From Propionigenium maris DSM 9537 (lineage in GTDB: Bacteria; Fusobacteriota; Fusobacteriia; Fusobacteriales; Fusobacteriaceae), in the NCBI RefSeq assembly GCF_027925155.1, contig NZ_BSDY01000002.1, positions 248,001-312,000 of the forward strand: a stretch of 64,000 bases of DNA. Direction: 5' to 3'. The notes beneath the pieces are model-generated. The model was given only the letters and a program-made list of their open reading frames with translations. It did no database searches and had not been told where the DNA came from. Below, one piece after another: positions 40,265 through 49,195 of the stretch (its first letter is position 1; every line of letters begins with the position of its first letter). A program made the position numbers and the translations under genes.

Positions 40265-41662
40265 ATGAAAAAGTTTTTTATTAATCTGCTTATATTACTA
40301 ACTCTCATACTGGGCGGATGCAGGTCAGCTCCCTACGGAACATCTGTAAAGGGAAATGTCTACAATGTAGAGAGGGTGGAGTTTCTTACAGACCAGACCT
40401 ATATCAGAGAAGATGAGAGGGTCATAGACCAGGAAATCTTAAAGAGAACTTTAGATATAATACAGGAGGCTGAAAATTACGTAGTTATAGATATGTTTCT
40501 TTTTAACAGTCTATATCCCGAGGAGGATACCTATCCTGCAATTACAGAAAAGGTTATCCAAACCCTTATAGAGAAGAAAAATGAAGGGGTTCCCATCTAC
40601 TTTATAACAGATGAGGTCAACAGCTTCTATGAGATCTATGAAGTGGAGGAGTTCCTTGCCCTGTCAGATGCAGGTATCCCTGTTATCCAGACGGATATGG
40701 CGGAGATCAAGGACTCCAATATCACCTACTCATTCCTGTGGAGAGGAATATTCAGACACTTTGGTACAGGGGAGGAGGGGTGGATGACAAACCCCTTTGC
40801 CGCTCACGGTCCCAAAGTTAACCTGAGGTCCTATATGAAGCTATTTAACCTAAAAGCCAACCACAGAAAGGTAATCGTTGCCGATGAAAAGGCTGTTATT
40901 ACCTCGGCAAACTTTCACGATGCCAGTGCCTATCACTCCAATATAGGCTTCCTTGTAGAGGGACCTGTAACTGCTGAGATCCTTAAGAGTGAGATCATTA
41001 CTGCAGGACTTTCGGGATTTGAGATCCCCATTGAGATCCCTCAGTACTCAGAGGAGAAGAGGGGCAGCGGCGATATAGAGGTCAGGCTCCTTACTGAGGG
41101 GATGATAGGTCATAAGATCGTCAAGCTCATCGATGAAAGTCATATAGGAGAGGAGTTGAAGATCGGTATCTTCTATCTGGGGGACAGACCCATAGCCAAG
41201 GCCATCAAGAGAGCTGCCCGTAGGGGAGTTAAGACATATATTGTAATGGACAGTAATGTAGAGGCCTTTGGAAGATCAAAGGACGGTATCCCAAACAGGC
41301 AGGTAGCTTGGGAGCTCCTTGAAAAGGGAAAGGGAAATATCCAGGTAAGGTGGTACAACACCAGTGGAGAGCAATACCACGCAAAGTTTATCATTAAAAA
41401 CAACAAGGATTATATGACCATTATCGGAGGGTCTGCAAACTTTACCAAGAGAAATCTCTACGGATATAACTTTGAGACAAACCTTCAGATCAAAGCTCCC
41501 ATAAAAGATGAGTTTTCTCTGGAGGTAAATGAGTACTTTGACAATATGTGGAACAACGTAGGAGGAGAATTTACCCTCCCCTATGAGGAGAGAGCCGATG
41601 AATCCTATTTAAAGTATTACTTCTACAGACTTCAGGAATTTACAGGAATTTCAAGTTTTTAG
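40265..41662 (+). CDS. Phospholipase-D-family lipoprotein
   Basis: About 465 residues; the ATG at 40265 follows AAAGAGGTG. Lipobox LILGGC. Two HKD catalytic motifs: NHRKVIVADEKAVITSANF (first half) and YHAKFIIKNNKDYMTIIGGS..N (second half), arranged as in cardiolipin-synthase-like PLD enzymes. Being a lipoprotein, it should act at the periplasmic face of a membrane on phospholipids. The start of the chain (TDQTYIREDERVIDQEILKR) and the C-terminal YEERADESYLKYYFYRLQEF are specific to this subgroup. Followed at 52 bp by another lipoprotein gene. Confidence 0.88.
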   Translation: MKKFFINLLILLTLILGGCRSAPYGTSVKGNVYNVERVEFLTDQTYIREDERVIDQEILKRTLDIIQEAENYVVIDMFLFNSLYPEEDTYPAITEKVIQTLIEKKNEGVPIYFITDEVNSFYEIYEVEEFLALSDAGIPVIQTDMAEIKDSNITYSFLWRGIFRHFGTGEEGWMTNPFAAHGPKVNLRSYMKLFNLKANHRKVIVADEKAVITSANFHDASAYHSNIGFLVEGPVTAEILKSEIITAGLSGFEIPIEIPQYSEEKRGSGDIEVRLLTEGMIGHKIVKLIDESHIGEELKIGIFYLGDRPIAKAIKRAARRGVKTYIVMDSNVEAFGRSKDGIPNRQVAWELLEKGKGNIQVRWYNTSGEQYHAKFIIKNNKDYMTIIGGSANFTKRNLYGYNFETNLQIKAPIKDEFSLEVNEYFDNMWNNVGGEFTLPYEERADESYLKYYFYRLQEFTGISSF

Positions 41663-41714
41663 AGTAAATATCCTTTAAGCTTTAACTTTAGCTGTTTAGA
41701 GGAGGGATAGGCCT

Positions 41715-42056
41715 ATGAAGAGATTACTCATACTAATGGGAATTATTTTTTTACTTTCCGCCTGCACATCCATCAGAGAGAGGGAGGAGCCCGTTGTCTA
41801 CAAGGGATACTATATCGGTGGTAACGAGGTTAGGTCCTACAGATTGGATGGCACCGAAGAATGGATGTGGGTTGTGGATAATACCAGCGAGGTGGAGAAG
41901 AAGTATCAGTCCTTTAAGTTAAAACCCTATGAGGAGGTTTATCTGGAGGTAGAGGGAGTCATAAGAGATAACGATACCCCTGGAGAACTCTCAAAGGACT
42001 ATGAAAAGTTGATAGAGATCCATACTATCATTAAGATAATCCCCCTGGTAAATTAA
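41715..42056 (+). CDS. Small lipoprotein of unknown function
   Basis: 113 residues, lipobox LLSAC. Mature sequence has YKGYYIGGNEVRSYRLDG and EEWMWVVDNTSE then EVYLEVEGVIRD and IIKIIPL, a pattern of short strands seen in exported envelope lipoproteins of the type G.Y..G.E..SFR. GAGGAGGG site. Likely co-transcribed with the PLD gene. Its transcript end falls in repeat copy B, whose hairpin GGAGC..GCTCC could serve as a weak terminator. Confidence 0.7.
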   Translation: MKRLLILMGIIFLLSACTSIREREEPVVYKGYYIGGNEVRSYRLDGTEEWMWVVDNTSEVEKKYQSFKLKPYEEVYLEVEGVIRDNDTPGELSKDYEKLIEIHTIIKIIPLVN

Positions 42057-42058
42057 GA

Positions 42059-42150
42059 GGAGCATGACGCTCCACCCTTTTTAACTTCATGTAATGATTT
42101 TTTATGATGGAATTAATCTGTAATTCTATACTTTCCTTAGCAATAAAAAA
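42059..42150. repeat. Dispersed intergenic repeat, copy B
   Basis: About 91 bp: hairpin GGAGCATGACGCTCC, then CATGTAATG, ATGGAATTAATCT, TAATTCTATACTTTCCTTA and AATAAAAAAA. Strongly similar to copy C (61744-61830) and recognisably to copy A (34993-35080). Immediately followed by the terminator of a minus-strand gene, as in the other copies. Confidence 0.8.
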
Positions 42151-42183
42151 AGAGGCTAACCCTTCTAGATTAGCCTCTTTTTT
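42151..42183 (-). terminator. Terminator of the Ynj-like operon
   Basis: AGAGGCTAA / TTAGCCTCT stem; T-runs follow on the minus strand, provided by the A-run at the end of repeat copy B. Confidence 0.95.
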
Positions 42184-42765
42184 CTATGAAAGCAGTCTGG
42201 CTGCTTCCCTCATCCTCTGAAGTGCTGTAAACACAATCAGACCAAAGAAGATTAGGGTGATCACCTTAAGGTAGGTAGGGAATATTAGCATCAGAGAAAA
42301 GAAGATAAACCCTTCCGTTCTCTCTGCAACCCCTGCCTGATAGTAAAATGACTTCTGCCCCTTCTTCTCTGCCATCATTCCAGTGGTAAGAAATACCGTC
42401 ATGGAAAAGATTATACTGCATGTAAGAAGGAGAAGTTGAAACTGCTCTCCTGGATACCTCAGGGCCAGTCCTATGATTATAGCTATCTCCACCAGCCTGT
42501 CAAAGGTCATATCAAGAACGGTCCCAAAGGGAGTAGATCCCTTCTCCCTGGCAATAGTTCCATCCACTGCATCTAGCAGACCAGATATCCACATGATAAC
42601 CACACCTATGACTCCCATGCCGTAAAATGCAAATACTCCTGTGGAGATTCCCAGTAAAAATGCAATAACTGTAACCTGGTTTGCACTCATATTATACTTC
42701 ATAAAAACCTTGGCCACCTGGTATATCAGGGGCTGGAAATACTTTCTTCCATGTGTATCTAACAT
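42184..42765 (-). CDS. CDP-alcohol phosphatidyltransferase, YnjF-like
   Basis: 193 residues, integral membrane. The catalytic signature D-G-x2-A-R-x8-G-x3-D-x3-D is read in LDAVDGTIAREKGSTPFGTV..DMTFD. Such enzymes join CDP-activated lipid or polyol with an alcohol, making a phosphodiester. The downstream position after a YnjBCD-like transporter matches ynjF in E. coli, whose substrate is unknown. Start overlaps the ATPase gene by 7 bases. In this operon a kinase and two glycosyltransferases could supply and extend the head group. Confidence 0.88.
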   Translation of the reverse strand: MLDTHGRKYFQPLIYQVAKVFMKYNMSANQVTVIAFLLGISTGVFAFYGMGVIGVVIMWISGLLDAVDGTIAREKGSTPFGTVLDMTFDRLVEIAIIIGLALRYPGEQFQLLLLTCSIIFSMTVFLTTGMMAEKKGQKSFYYQAGVAERTEGFIFFSLMLIFPTYLKVITLIFFGLIVFTALQRMREAARLLS

Positions 42766-43808
42766 AATCCTTCCCTCTTTATATAAATGATATTTTTCTT
42801 CTTATATGAGACCTTTACCCTCTGTCCCACCTCTATATGGAAGTCCACTCTATTCTGCACTACCTCTACCTTCTTCCCCTCTATATCCAGAATAAAGTGG
42901 TAGAATCCACTCTTAAAGGAGATATCCTCTACCCTTCCTTTAAAATAGGAACTTCCTATACTTTCCGGTGCACCTTCCTCAACTACTCTCATATCCTCAG
43001 CTTTCAGAGCCACTACAACTCTTCCCTCGGAAGTTTTCTCATCTACCTCCACCTGAAAGTTATCATCCCTCAGAATTCCACCTGATACTTTCCCCTTGAA
43101 GATATTGTTTATTCCAAGGAACCTGGCCACAAACTCATCCCTTGGGTTTTCATAGAGCTTCTGGGGATTGTCCACCTGAACGATGCTCCCATTATCCATA
43201 ACTGCTATCTTATCTGAGAGGTAGAAGGCCTCATCCCTGTCGTGGGTTACAAATAGGATGGTACTCTTGTACTTTCTCTGGATCTCCTTGAGAAGCTTCT
43301 GCAGCTTCCCCCTCAGCTCCTCATCCAGGGCTGAAAAGGGCTCATCCATAAGGAGGACCTTGGGCTCCATCACAAGGGCCCTGGCTATGGCCACCCTCTG
43401 CTTCTGGCCTCCGCTCAGGTCGTTGGGGTGCCTCTTCTCAAAACCTCCAAGTCCCAGTTCAACCAGGGCGTCTCTGGCCTTGGTAAGCCTCTCCTTCTTT
43501 CCTACCCCCTTCATCTTCAGCCCAAAGGCCACATTGTCCTCCACACTGAGGTTGGGGAGAAGAAGGGAATCCTGAAACACCATGGAAAGTCCAGTCTCAA
43601 AGGTAGACCTTCCCCTGATATCCATACTATCTATTTCTATACTCCCCTGAAACTCCCTCTCTATTCCAGATATCACCCTTAGCAGGGTGGATTTTCCGCA
43701 CCCGGAACCTCCAAGGAGGGTAAAAAACTCCCCCTTCTCTATTCTCAGATCCAACCTCTCTATACTAAATTCATCGTACTTCTTTGTTACACCTTCCAAA
43801 ACTACCAT
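42759..43808 (-). CDS. ABC transporter ATPase, YnjD-like
   Basis: 349 residues. Walker A GGSGCGKSTL, Q-loop VFQDSLLLPN, signature LSGGQKQR, Walker B VLLMDEPFSALD, His loop FVTHDRDEAF. C-terminal TOBE domain (about 245-345; VVALKAEDMRV, FKGRVEDISF) longer than in E. coli YnjD. Its gene overlaps both neighbours, so it belongs to one operon with the permeases and the phosphatidyltransferase. Confidence 0.92.
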   Translation of the reverse strand: MVVLEGVTKKYDEFSIERLDLRIEKGEFFTLLGGSGCGKSTLLRVISGIEREFQGSIEIDSMDIRGRSTFETGLSMVFQDSLLLPNLSVEDNVAFGLKMKGVGKKERLTKARDALVELGLGGFEKRHPNDLSGGQKQRVAIARALVMEPKVLLMDEPFSALDEELRGKLQKLLKEIQRKYKSTILFVTHDRDEAFYLSDKIAVMDNGSIVQVDNPQKLYENPRDEFVARFLGINNIFKGKVSGGILRDDNFQVEVDEKTSEGRVVVALKAEDMRVVEEGAPESIGSSYFKGRVEDISFKSGFYHFILDIEGKKVEVVQNRVDFHIEVGQRVKVSYKKKNIIYIKREGLC

Positions 43809-44557
43809 ATCTTTTCCCCTGACATTTTTTTATTGTATATTCCCTTTACCGACCTCTCCAGTAGGAAGATCAGAAGGAAGTTAATCGTTATATATGAAAA
43901 GCTGTACACAGCTCCAGCACCCATATCCCCGCTGGAGATATATGGAAACATAAGAATGGGTACAGTTATTATCCTTCCTCCCCCTATTATAAGGGTATTT
44001 AAGTACTGAGCAAAGGATACAATTATTACTAAGCTCCCCCCTGCTATTACAGCTGGCATTATATGGGGAAGGGTTATATAGAAGAACCTCTTCAACCCGT
44101 TGGCTCCCATTATCCTTCCCATCATCTCATACCCCTCTCCCAGGGTACCATATCCCACTATAGTAGACCTTATATAGTAGGGAAGGGTAAGTACCGTGTG
44201 TATGAGTATCACTCCCAGCATAGTCTCTGAAAGCCCAAGCTTTATAAAGGTAAAGTATATCCCCATACTGGTTACAAAGGAGGGAATAATTAGAGGCAGA
44301 AGTATAATAAGCTCCACCAGCCTCTTTCCTCTGAACTCCCTCCTTGCCAGCACACTGGCTGCAGGAGTTCCTATGGCTATATTCAGTGCCAAGGTAGCCA
44401 CTGCAACTATTATAGTGGTAGCAATGGCCCTGTAAGTCTTTACATCGGTATATACATAGAGCCAGGTATCCGGCCTCAGGCTCTCCATAATTAGAGCTCC
44501 AAAGGGAAGCAGGAACAGTATCATAACAACTATATAAAGTATCTTCATCTTCTTCAC
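43802..44557 (-). CDS. ABC transporter permease 2, second half of YnjC
   Basis: 251 residues, six helices; MetI-like fold with an EAA-type loop near GEGYEMMGRIMGANGLKRFF. Together with the gene upstream it corresponds to the two halves of the single 500-residue E. coli YnjC. GTG start right at the preceding stop; an ATG three codons in is also possible. Confidence 0.85.
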   Translation of the reverse strand: MKKMKILYIVVMILFLLPFGALIMESLRPDTWLYVYTDVKTYRAIATTIIVAVATLALNIAIGTPAASVLARREFRGKRLVELIILLPLIIPSFVTSMGIYFTFIKLGLSETMLGVILIHTVLTLPYYIRSTIVGYGTLGEGYEMMGRIMGANGLKRFFYITLPHIMPAVIAGGSLVIIVSFAQYLNTLIIGGGRIITVPILMFPYISSGDMGAGAVYSFSYITINFLLIFLLERSVKGIYNKKMSGEKIW

Positions 44558-45441
44558 TACTCCCAGGCCCCCTTATTCTTCCCTACAAAAAATTTATTTA
44601 TGAAGTATACCAGGACTCCGCTTCCAAGACTTATGAAGGAGATTATCATATTTATCACCATAAGGCTCGGCCTGTCAGCTAGGCTTCCCCTGGAGTATAT
44701 CTCATAGGCTCCCACAGCAAGAGCCTTGGGATAGGTTACCCCCAGTATATAAGGCACTTCAAAGGCCGTAAATATATAAGCCAGTACTATAAAGAAGCTC
44801 ATGAGAAGGGAGGGTCCCATAAGTGGAAGGGCTACCTCCATAAAAAATCTCGTTCTTCCCACATTAAATATATGGGCAAGTGAATCCCACTTGCTCTTTA
44901 CCCTCTTCAATACAGGTATGGCCATCATTACAATAAAGGGAGTTGTTTTCCAGATGTAGGCTATCATTATTCCCACTCCCCCTCTGTCATTGGTCAGTAT
45001 GGGAAAGCTGCTGTACCCCTCTATAACCCCCAGAGCTACAAGAAGCTTACTTATACTCCCGCTCTGCATAAATAGGATCAGTATCAGGTAGGAAGCTATC
45101 AGGTATGGCACAAGAAGAGGACTCTCTACAATCTTCTGAAACCTCTCCTCCTGTACAAACTTCCTCTCCATATTTAAGTATATTATATAGATGATGATAA
45201 CTGAGATTATAAGAGATACTGTAGATGAGACCACAGCCATCTTCGAGGTAAAGAGAAGGGAGTCCCAGAAACTCCTACTCCTTACAGTTTCCATATAGTA
45301 CTCCAGTGTAAAAGAGGACTCTCCCACTATCCTATAGAGACCAAAGCTCTGCAGAAATCCCTGAAAAAATCCATAGAGGAAGAAACCGCCTATAAACAAA
45401 AGCGTTGGAGCTATATAGAGATATTTTTTAATTTTTTCCAA
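44557..45441 (-). CDS. ABC transporter permease 1, first half of YnjC
   Basis: About 294 residues. I place the start at the TTG of LEKIKKYLYIAPTLL (45441), four bases after GGAG; a longer frame reaches 45465 inside the binding-protein gene. Six helices, with a MetI EAA-like loop around WDSLAHIFNVGRTRFFMEVA. Pairs with the second permease; split halves instead of the fused E. coli form. Confidence 0.82.
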   Translation of the reverse strand: MEKIKKYLYIAPTLLFIGGFFLYGFFQGFLQSFGLYRIVGESSFTLEYYMETVRSRSFWDSLLFTSKMAVVSSTVSLIISVIIIYIIYLNMERKFVQEERFQKIVESPLLVPYLIASYLILILFMQSGSISKLLVALGVIEGYSSFPILTNDRGGVGIMIAYIWKTTPFIVMMAIPVLKRVKSKWDSLAHIFNVGRTRFFMEVALPLMGPSLLMSFFIVLAYIFTAFEVPYILGVTYPKALAVGAYEIYSRGSLADRPSLMVINMIISFISLGSGVLVYFINKFFVGKNKGAWE

Positions 45442-46630
45442 CGTACTCCATCCACCCTTCTTCAATTATCTCCAGCTTCTCTGGAGATAGTTCTCTTACT
45501 CTTTTTTGCCCCATCTCCTCTAGAGACGGAATAGCATCAGATTGTCCAACCCTCTCAAATGCCTCTCTGTCCTCAGAGGAAAGCTTGTTCATGTCAAGAA
45601 TTGTAGAATCTCCCCAGTTCTGAGGATCCTGCTTGGCAAGCTGTGCCTCCTCTGAAAGAAGATAGTTTACTACATACACCGCTCCTGCCTTATTCTTTGA
45701 GTTAGCAGGTATACTCAGGTAGTGGTTGTTAAAGAGTGTTCCCCTGTCTAGAAGGAAACTCTTGCTGTCCTCAGTAAACTCACCAGTGGCAATCTTGCTT
45801 GCTACCTTGTTGATAGTGTATCCCATAGTAACCTCTACCTCTCCGTTTCTATAGAGGGTATCCAGCTTCCCCTGGCTTTCAGGATAGGTTTCTCCATTTC
45901 TCCATAGGTATGGCTTGATTTCATTTAAGTAGCTCCATACATCTTCAAGAGCTTCTCTGAACTCCTCGCTGCTCATCTCCTGGGCTCTCTCCTCTCCCAG
46001 TATATCGATAACCATATTTCTTACAAAGGCACTTCCCGTGAAATCAGGTATGGAAGGATATGTAAATACCCCAGGATTAGCCTCTACATAATTTTTCAGA
46101 CCCTCATAGCCTCTGAAGGGAACCTCCCCCTGAGAACTGTGGTAGATAAAGTTAAACTGTGCCTCTCCCCATGGAGCTTCCAGGCCGTCTACACTCTCTC
46201 CAAAATCACTTACAAGGGTAGCATCCTTTACCTTCTCCTTAGCAGGAAGATTTTTCACAAAGTCACCCCAGAGAACTCCGCTTTCCTTAAGAAGCTTGAA
46301 GTTTTCACCATTTATCCATATAACATCTACACTTCCGTCCTTCTTTCCTGCCTGCTTTTCCACTATAAGCTTATTTACAGTGTCCTTTATATCTGTAATC
46401 GGAACTCTGTTTAGGTAGATATCATTTTCCTCCTTGAGGTTTTTAGCAATGATGTTGTCCATAAACTTGTTTACCTCTGTGGATCCACCCCACATATAGA
46501 TATTGACCTTCGTCCCCTTAGATCCCTTAACCACATCATCCCACTTGTAGTCGAGACCTAAACCTTCATCCTTCTTCTTACCGCAGGCTGCAAAAACCAG
46601 CACCAATAGTATTAAAAAAACTTTTTTCAT
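45428..46630 (-). CDS. Substrate-binding lipoprotein, YnjB-like
   Basis: 400 residues, ATG at 46630, lipobox VFAAC. Typical YnjB pattern: VNIYMWGGSTEVNKFMDNII near the N-terminus, DVIWINGENFKLLKE, LEAPWGEAQFNFIYHS and VTMGYTINKVASKI. It belongs to the spermidine/thiamine-like class of solute-binding proteins, but the YnjB ligand has not been identified as far as I know. First transporter gene after the nucleoside hydrolase; delivers the substrate to the two permeases. Confidence 0.88.
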   Translation of the reverse strand: MKKVFLILLVLVFAACGKKKDEGLGLDYKWDDVVKGSKGTKVNIYMWGGSTEVNKFMDNIIAKNLKEENDIYLNRVPITDIKDTVNKLIVEKQAGKKDGSVDVIWINGENFKLLKESGVLWGDFVKNLPAKEKVKDATLVSDFGESVDGLEAPWGEAQFNFIYHSSQGEVPFRGYEGLKNYVEANPGVFTYPSIPDFTGSAFVRNMVIDILGEERAQEMSSEEFREALEDVWSYLNEIKPYLWRNGETYPESQGKLDTLYRNGEVEVTMGYTINKVASKIATGEFTEDSKSFLLDRGTLFNNHYLSIPANSKNKAGAVYVVNYLLSEEAQLAKQDPQNWGDSTILDMNKLSSEDREAFERVGQSDAIPSLEEMGQKRVRELSPEKLEIIEEGWMEYVGKN

Positions 46631-46661
46631 CAACTCTCCCCCTCCAAACTTTTATTGTTAA

Positions 46662-47519
46662 CTATGCTCCGTATTTATTCTGAAATGATTCAAAGGCTTC
46701 AAAGATAAGTGAATTAAACTTCTTCATATCCAGGATCTCCCCAGGCATGACTATCTCCTTGATCCCCTTCTCATCTAAGTTCAGGTCTCCCATTTTCAGG
46801 CTTTCCATATCAGGAGTTATCCTGGCCATGTCACCTGTGAATAGCTCCTTATGGCTCATATAGATGGCTGCAGCCATATCCCAGTTACAGAATCCCTCTA
46901 TTCCAAACTTATTATTTATCCTCTCTACCCAGTGGCCGATGGAATCCTCGATAAATCTGTAGACCCTTCCCTCTCTTCTGTAGAGTTCCTCCAGCTCCTC
47001 TGGACCAAACACAGCCTTGGCAGTAACATGCCCATTTAGAATTGAGATCTTTGCCTCAGATGAGAGTACATTGTAGGCAGCCTCATGGTTGCACGCAAAG
47101 TTAAGCTCCTTTACCTCTACTCCGTTTATTACAAGGGGCTCCACCACTCCACCCATAAGGTATATCTCATCCAGGTTACTGTAAAACTCAGGATCATACC
47201 TATGAGCTGTATGGAGGTTGCTCATAGATCCCGTTGCCAGCACTGTGATCTCTCCCTTATGTTTTCTTGCTTCCTCAGCCAGGAATCTACCTCCCTCCTC
47301 TCCAGCAAAGACCTTTATATCATCTATCTTCAGCTCCTTAAGAAGCTTGGCAGTTGCCTTCTCTACCTCCTCCAGGGTACTGTTTCCATAGGTAAGGGTA
47401 AGGCCCACAAGGTCTATATCCTCCCTCCCTAGAAGGTAAAGAAGGGTTAGTCCGTCATCCACATCCTTTCCCACTATCCCCATTGTATTGTCGCAGTCAA
47501 ATATAACCTTTCTCTTCAT
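46662..47519 (-). CDS. Inosine/uridine-preferring nucleoside hydrolase family protein
   Basis: 285 residues. The N-terminal calcium-binding motif is a variant: DCDNTMGIVGKDVDDGLTLL, keeping the paired Asp of the usual DxDxGxDD but with an insertion. EITVLATGSMSNLHTAH, EIYLMGGVVEP and CNWDMAAAIY (catalytic-site region) are in place. It should cleave an N-glycosidic bond of a nucleoside or related ribosyl compound. Located between a kinase gene and the YnjB-like gene with gaps of 12 and 31 bp, so the imported molecule, or one derived from it, may be a nucleoside-like compound. Confidence 0.87.
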   Translation of the reverse strand: MKRKVIFDCDNTMGIVGKDVDDGLTLLYLLGREDIDLVGLTLTYGNSTLEEVEKATAKLLKELKIDDIKVFAGEEGGRFLAEEARKHKGEITVLATGSMSNLHTAHRYDPEFYSNLDEIYLMGGVVEPLVINGVEVKELNFACNHEAAYNVLSSEAKISILNGHVTAKAVFGPEELEELYRREGRVYRFIEDSIGHWVERINNKFGIEGFCNWDMAAAIYMSHKELFTGDMARITPDMESLKMGDLNLDEKGIKEIVMPGEILDMKKFNSLIFEAFESFQNKYGA

Positions 47520-47531
47520 CTACATCTCCTT

Positions 47532-48530
47532 TTATCCTATCCAGTCCTTTAATAGATTATTCATAAAATCCATCTCCAGGTATGATTTTATCTTTTTATA
47601 GGTCTCTGGGTTTCTTATATCCTTATTGGGATCCTGATACTCAACATAGGCATAGGCACACCAGCTGAGAGCTCTCAGATAGAGGTATGGAGTATACATC
47701 CTCACCCTCTCTCTTATATTCTTTTCTGGAAACCTCCCCTCATACACCCTGTAAAACTTATCTATCTCGTCCTGTGAGAGAAAAATATCCGTTCTCCAAA
47801 GGGTAGTTGTGGGAGCAAGAAACTGAGTTATATCCTGGCAGGGATCACTTATTACCGGCTTCTCCCAGTCTATGAGGTAGCTCCTCTCATCCCCTATTAT
47901 AAAGTTGTGGGAGTTGACCTCGGTGTTGTTTATTGCCTTCCACGGATTCTCTATAAAGTATCTCTCCATCCCTGCATTTTTATCACACCACGAGAGAAAC
48001 TTTTCAAAAAATCTCTTGGTATCTCCACCCACATGGGAACTCTCCCAAAACTTTTTTAATAAGTTATTCGCTTCCTTCAGACGGTCGCTGAATATATAGT
48101 TCTCAGTGATGAGGTGGTCAAAATCCTCCCTTTTAATCTCCAGAGAGTGGATACCGGAAAATATCTCAGCTGCTTTCTTCAGGTCCCTCCTGTAGTCCAG
48201 AGGCCTTCCCTCCAGGTAATCCATCACCAGTATCCCGTAATCCATCAGCCTCCTACTTCCATCCACAAAGTGGGCTCTGGGGGTGTACCCCGACTCCTCC
48301 AGCCTCTTTAGAGCGTTGTACTCATACTCTATCTGGTTGGCTACTCCTATCTGGCTTCCGGTATTTACCCTGAAAACATACTTGTTCCTTTGATCCTCCA
48401 GTACATAGTTCTTGTTGTACTCCCCCTGGGCCAGGAAGGATACCTTAAAGTCCCTCTCCAGGTTCAGATCCTTCCTTAGGCTGGATCCCTCTATATACTC
48501 ATATATATCCTTGATTAACTTCTCCGACAT
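47532..48530 (-). CDS. APH/choline-kinase-family phosphotransferase with altered active site
   Basis: 332 residues, protein-kinase-like fold. KYVFRVNTGSQIGVANQIEY is the nucleotide lobe, RLMDYGILVMDYLEGRPL the hinge. The catalytic loop reads NNTEVNSHNFIIG in place of HGDxxxxN, i.e. Glu for the catalytic Asp and Asn for His, followed by a normal metal-binding SYLIDWEKP. I have an impression that an N-T-E/D loop occurs in a subgroup of these kinases. Probably phosphorylates an alcohol or sugar hydroxyl; position in the operon suggests a head-group precursor for the phosphatidyltransferase. Overlaps the next gene by 16 bases. Confidence 0.8.
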   Translation of the reverse strand: MSEKLIKDIYEYIEGSSLRKDLNLERDFKVSFLAQGEYNKNYVLEDQRNKYVFRVNTGSQIGVANQIEYEYNALKRLEESGYTPRAHFVDGSRRLMDYGILVMDYLEGRPLDYRRDLKKAAEIFSGIHSLEIKREDFDHLITENYIFSDRLKEANNLLKKFWESSHVGGDTKRFFEKFLSWCDKNAGMERYFIENPWKAINNTEVNSHNFIIGDERSYLIDWEKPVISDPCQDITQFLAPTTTLWRTDIFLSQDEIDKFYRVYEGRFPEKNIRERVRMYTPYLYLRALSWCAYAYVEYQDPNKDIRNPETYKKIKSYLEMDFMNNLLKDWIG

Positions 48531-49195
48531 AGTAACCTCTCCCTGATATTTTCAATAAGATATCTTCTGGTGTTCTCACAGGAACTATCCTTCTCTATCC
48601 TCTTCCAGAACTCCTTCAGATCCTCCTTGGTATCTATATCCTCGTGGGATTTTATAAGTCCCACCTCTACTCCGCTTCTCTTAATCACCTCCAGGGTTTC
48701 CTGAAATACTTGGGGAGTCCCCCACTTTATCCCTGGGTCAAATACCATCTCATGGAGGTTATTCATCCCCACCAGGTAGTATCCTCCGTCCAGGGTGGGA
48801 CCAAATACAAGATCCTTGAATTCCAGCTCATCAAAGGCTCCCTCAAGGTCCTCTATACCTACCTCAGGGATATCAGCTCCCATGAGCACTACCCTCTCAT
48901 ATCCTTTTTCAAAAAGGTCTGCAAAGATATTCTTCATCTTCTCTCCCAGATCTTTTCCCCTCTGGGGAAGGGTAGTCATTCCCTCTCTGACTATATCTTC
49001 TATAACCTCTAGAGGTCCCTCATCCCCGTAGAAAAGATAGAGGTCCGTATCCTCTACCTTGGACCCAGTCTCTACAATATCCCTCAGAAAGGCTCTGTGA
49101 ATTTCTGCACATTCCTCGGGACTCAGAATCGTCATAAGCCTGGTCTTGGTCTTATTGGGTATAGGTATTCTTGTCATTATAACCAATGCTTTCAT
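48515..49195 (-). CDS. TIGR04282/DUF2064-family glycosyltransferase-like protein
   Basis: 226 residues, GT-A-like nucleotidyl/glycosyl-transferase fold. N-terminus ALVIMTRIPIPNKTKTRL (nucleotide-binding), QRGKDLGEKMKNIF, VVLMGADIPEV (metal-binding region) and VFGPTLDGGYYLVG, all family hallmarks. Members occur beside TIGR04283 glycosyltransferases, some in arsenosugar clusters; here there is no radical SAM ArsS partner. Start codon adjoins the stop of the previous gene. Confidence 0.87.
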   Translation of the reverse strand: MKALVIMTRIPIPNKTKTRLMTILSPEECAEIHRAFLRDIVETGSKVEDTDLYLFYGDEGPLEVIEDIVREGMTTLPQRGKDLGEKMKNIFADLFEKGYERVVLMGADIPEVGIEDLEGAFDELEFKDLVFGPTLDGGYYLVGMNNLHEMVFDPGIKWGTPQVFQETLEVIKRSGVEVGLIKSHEDIDTKEDLKEFWKRIEKDSSCENTRRYLIENIRERLLCRRS

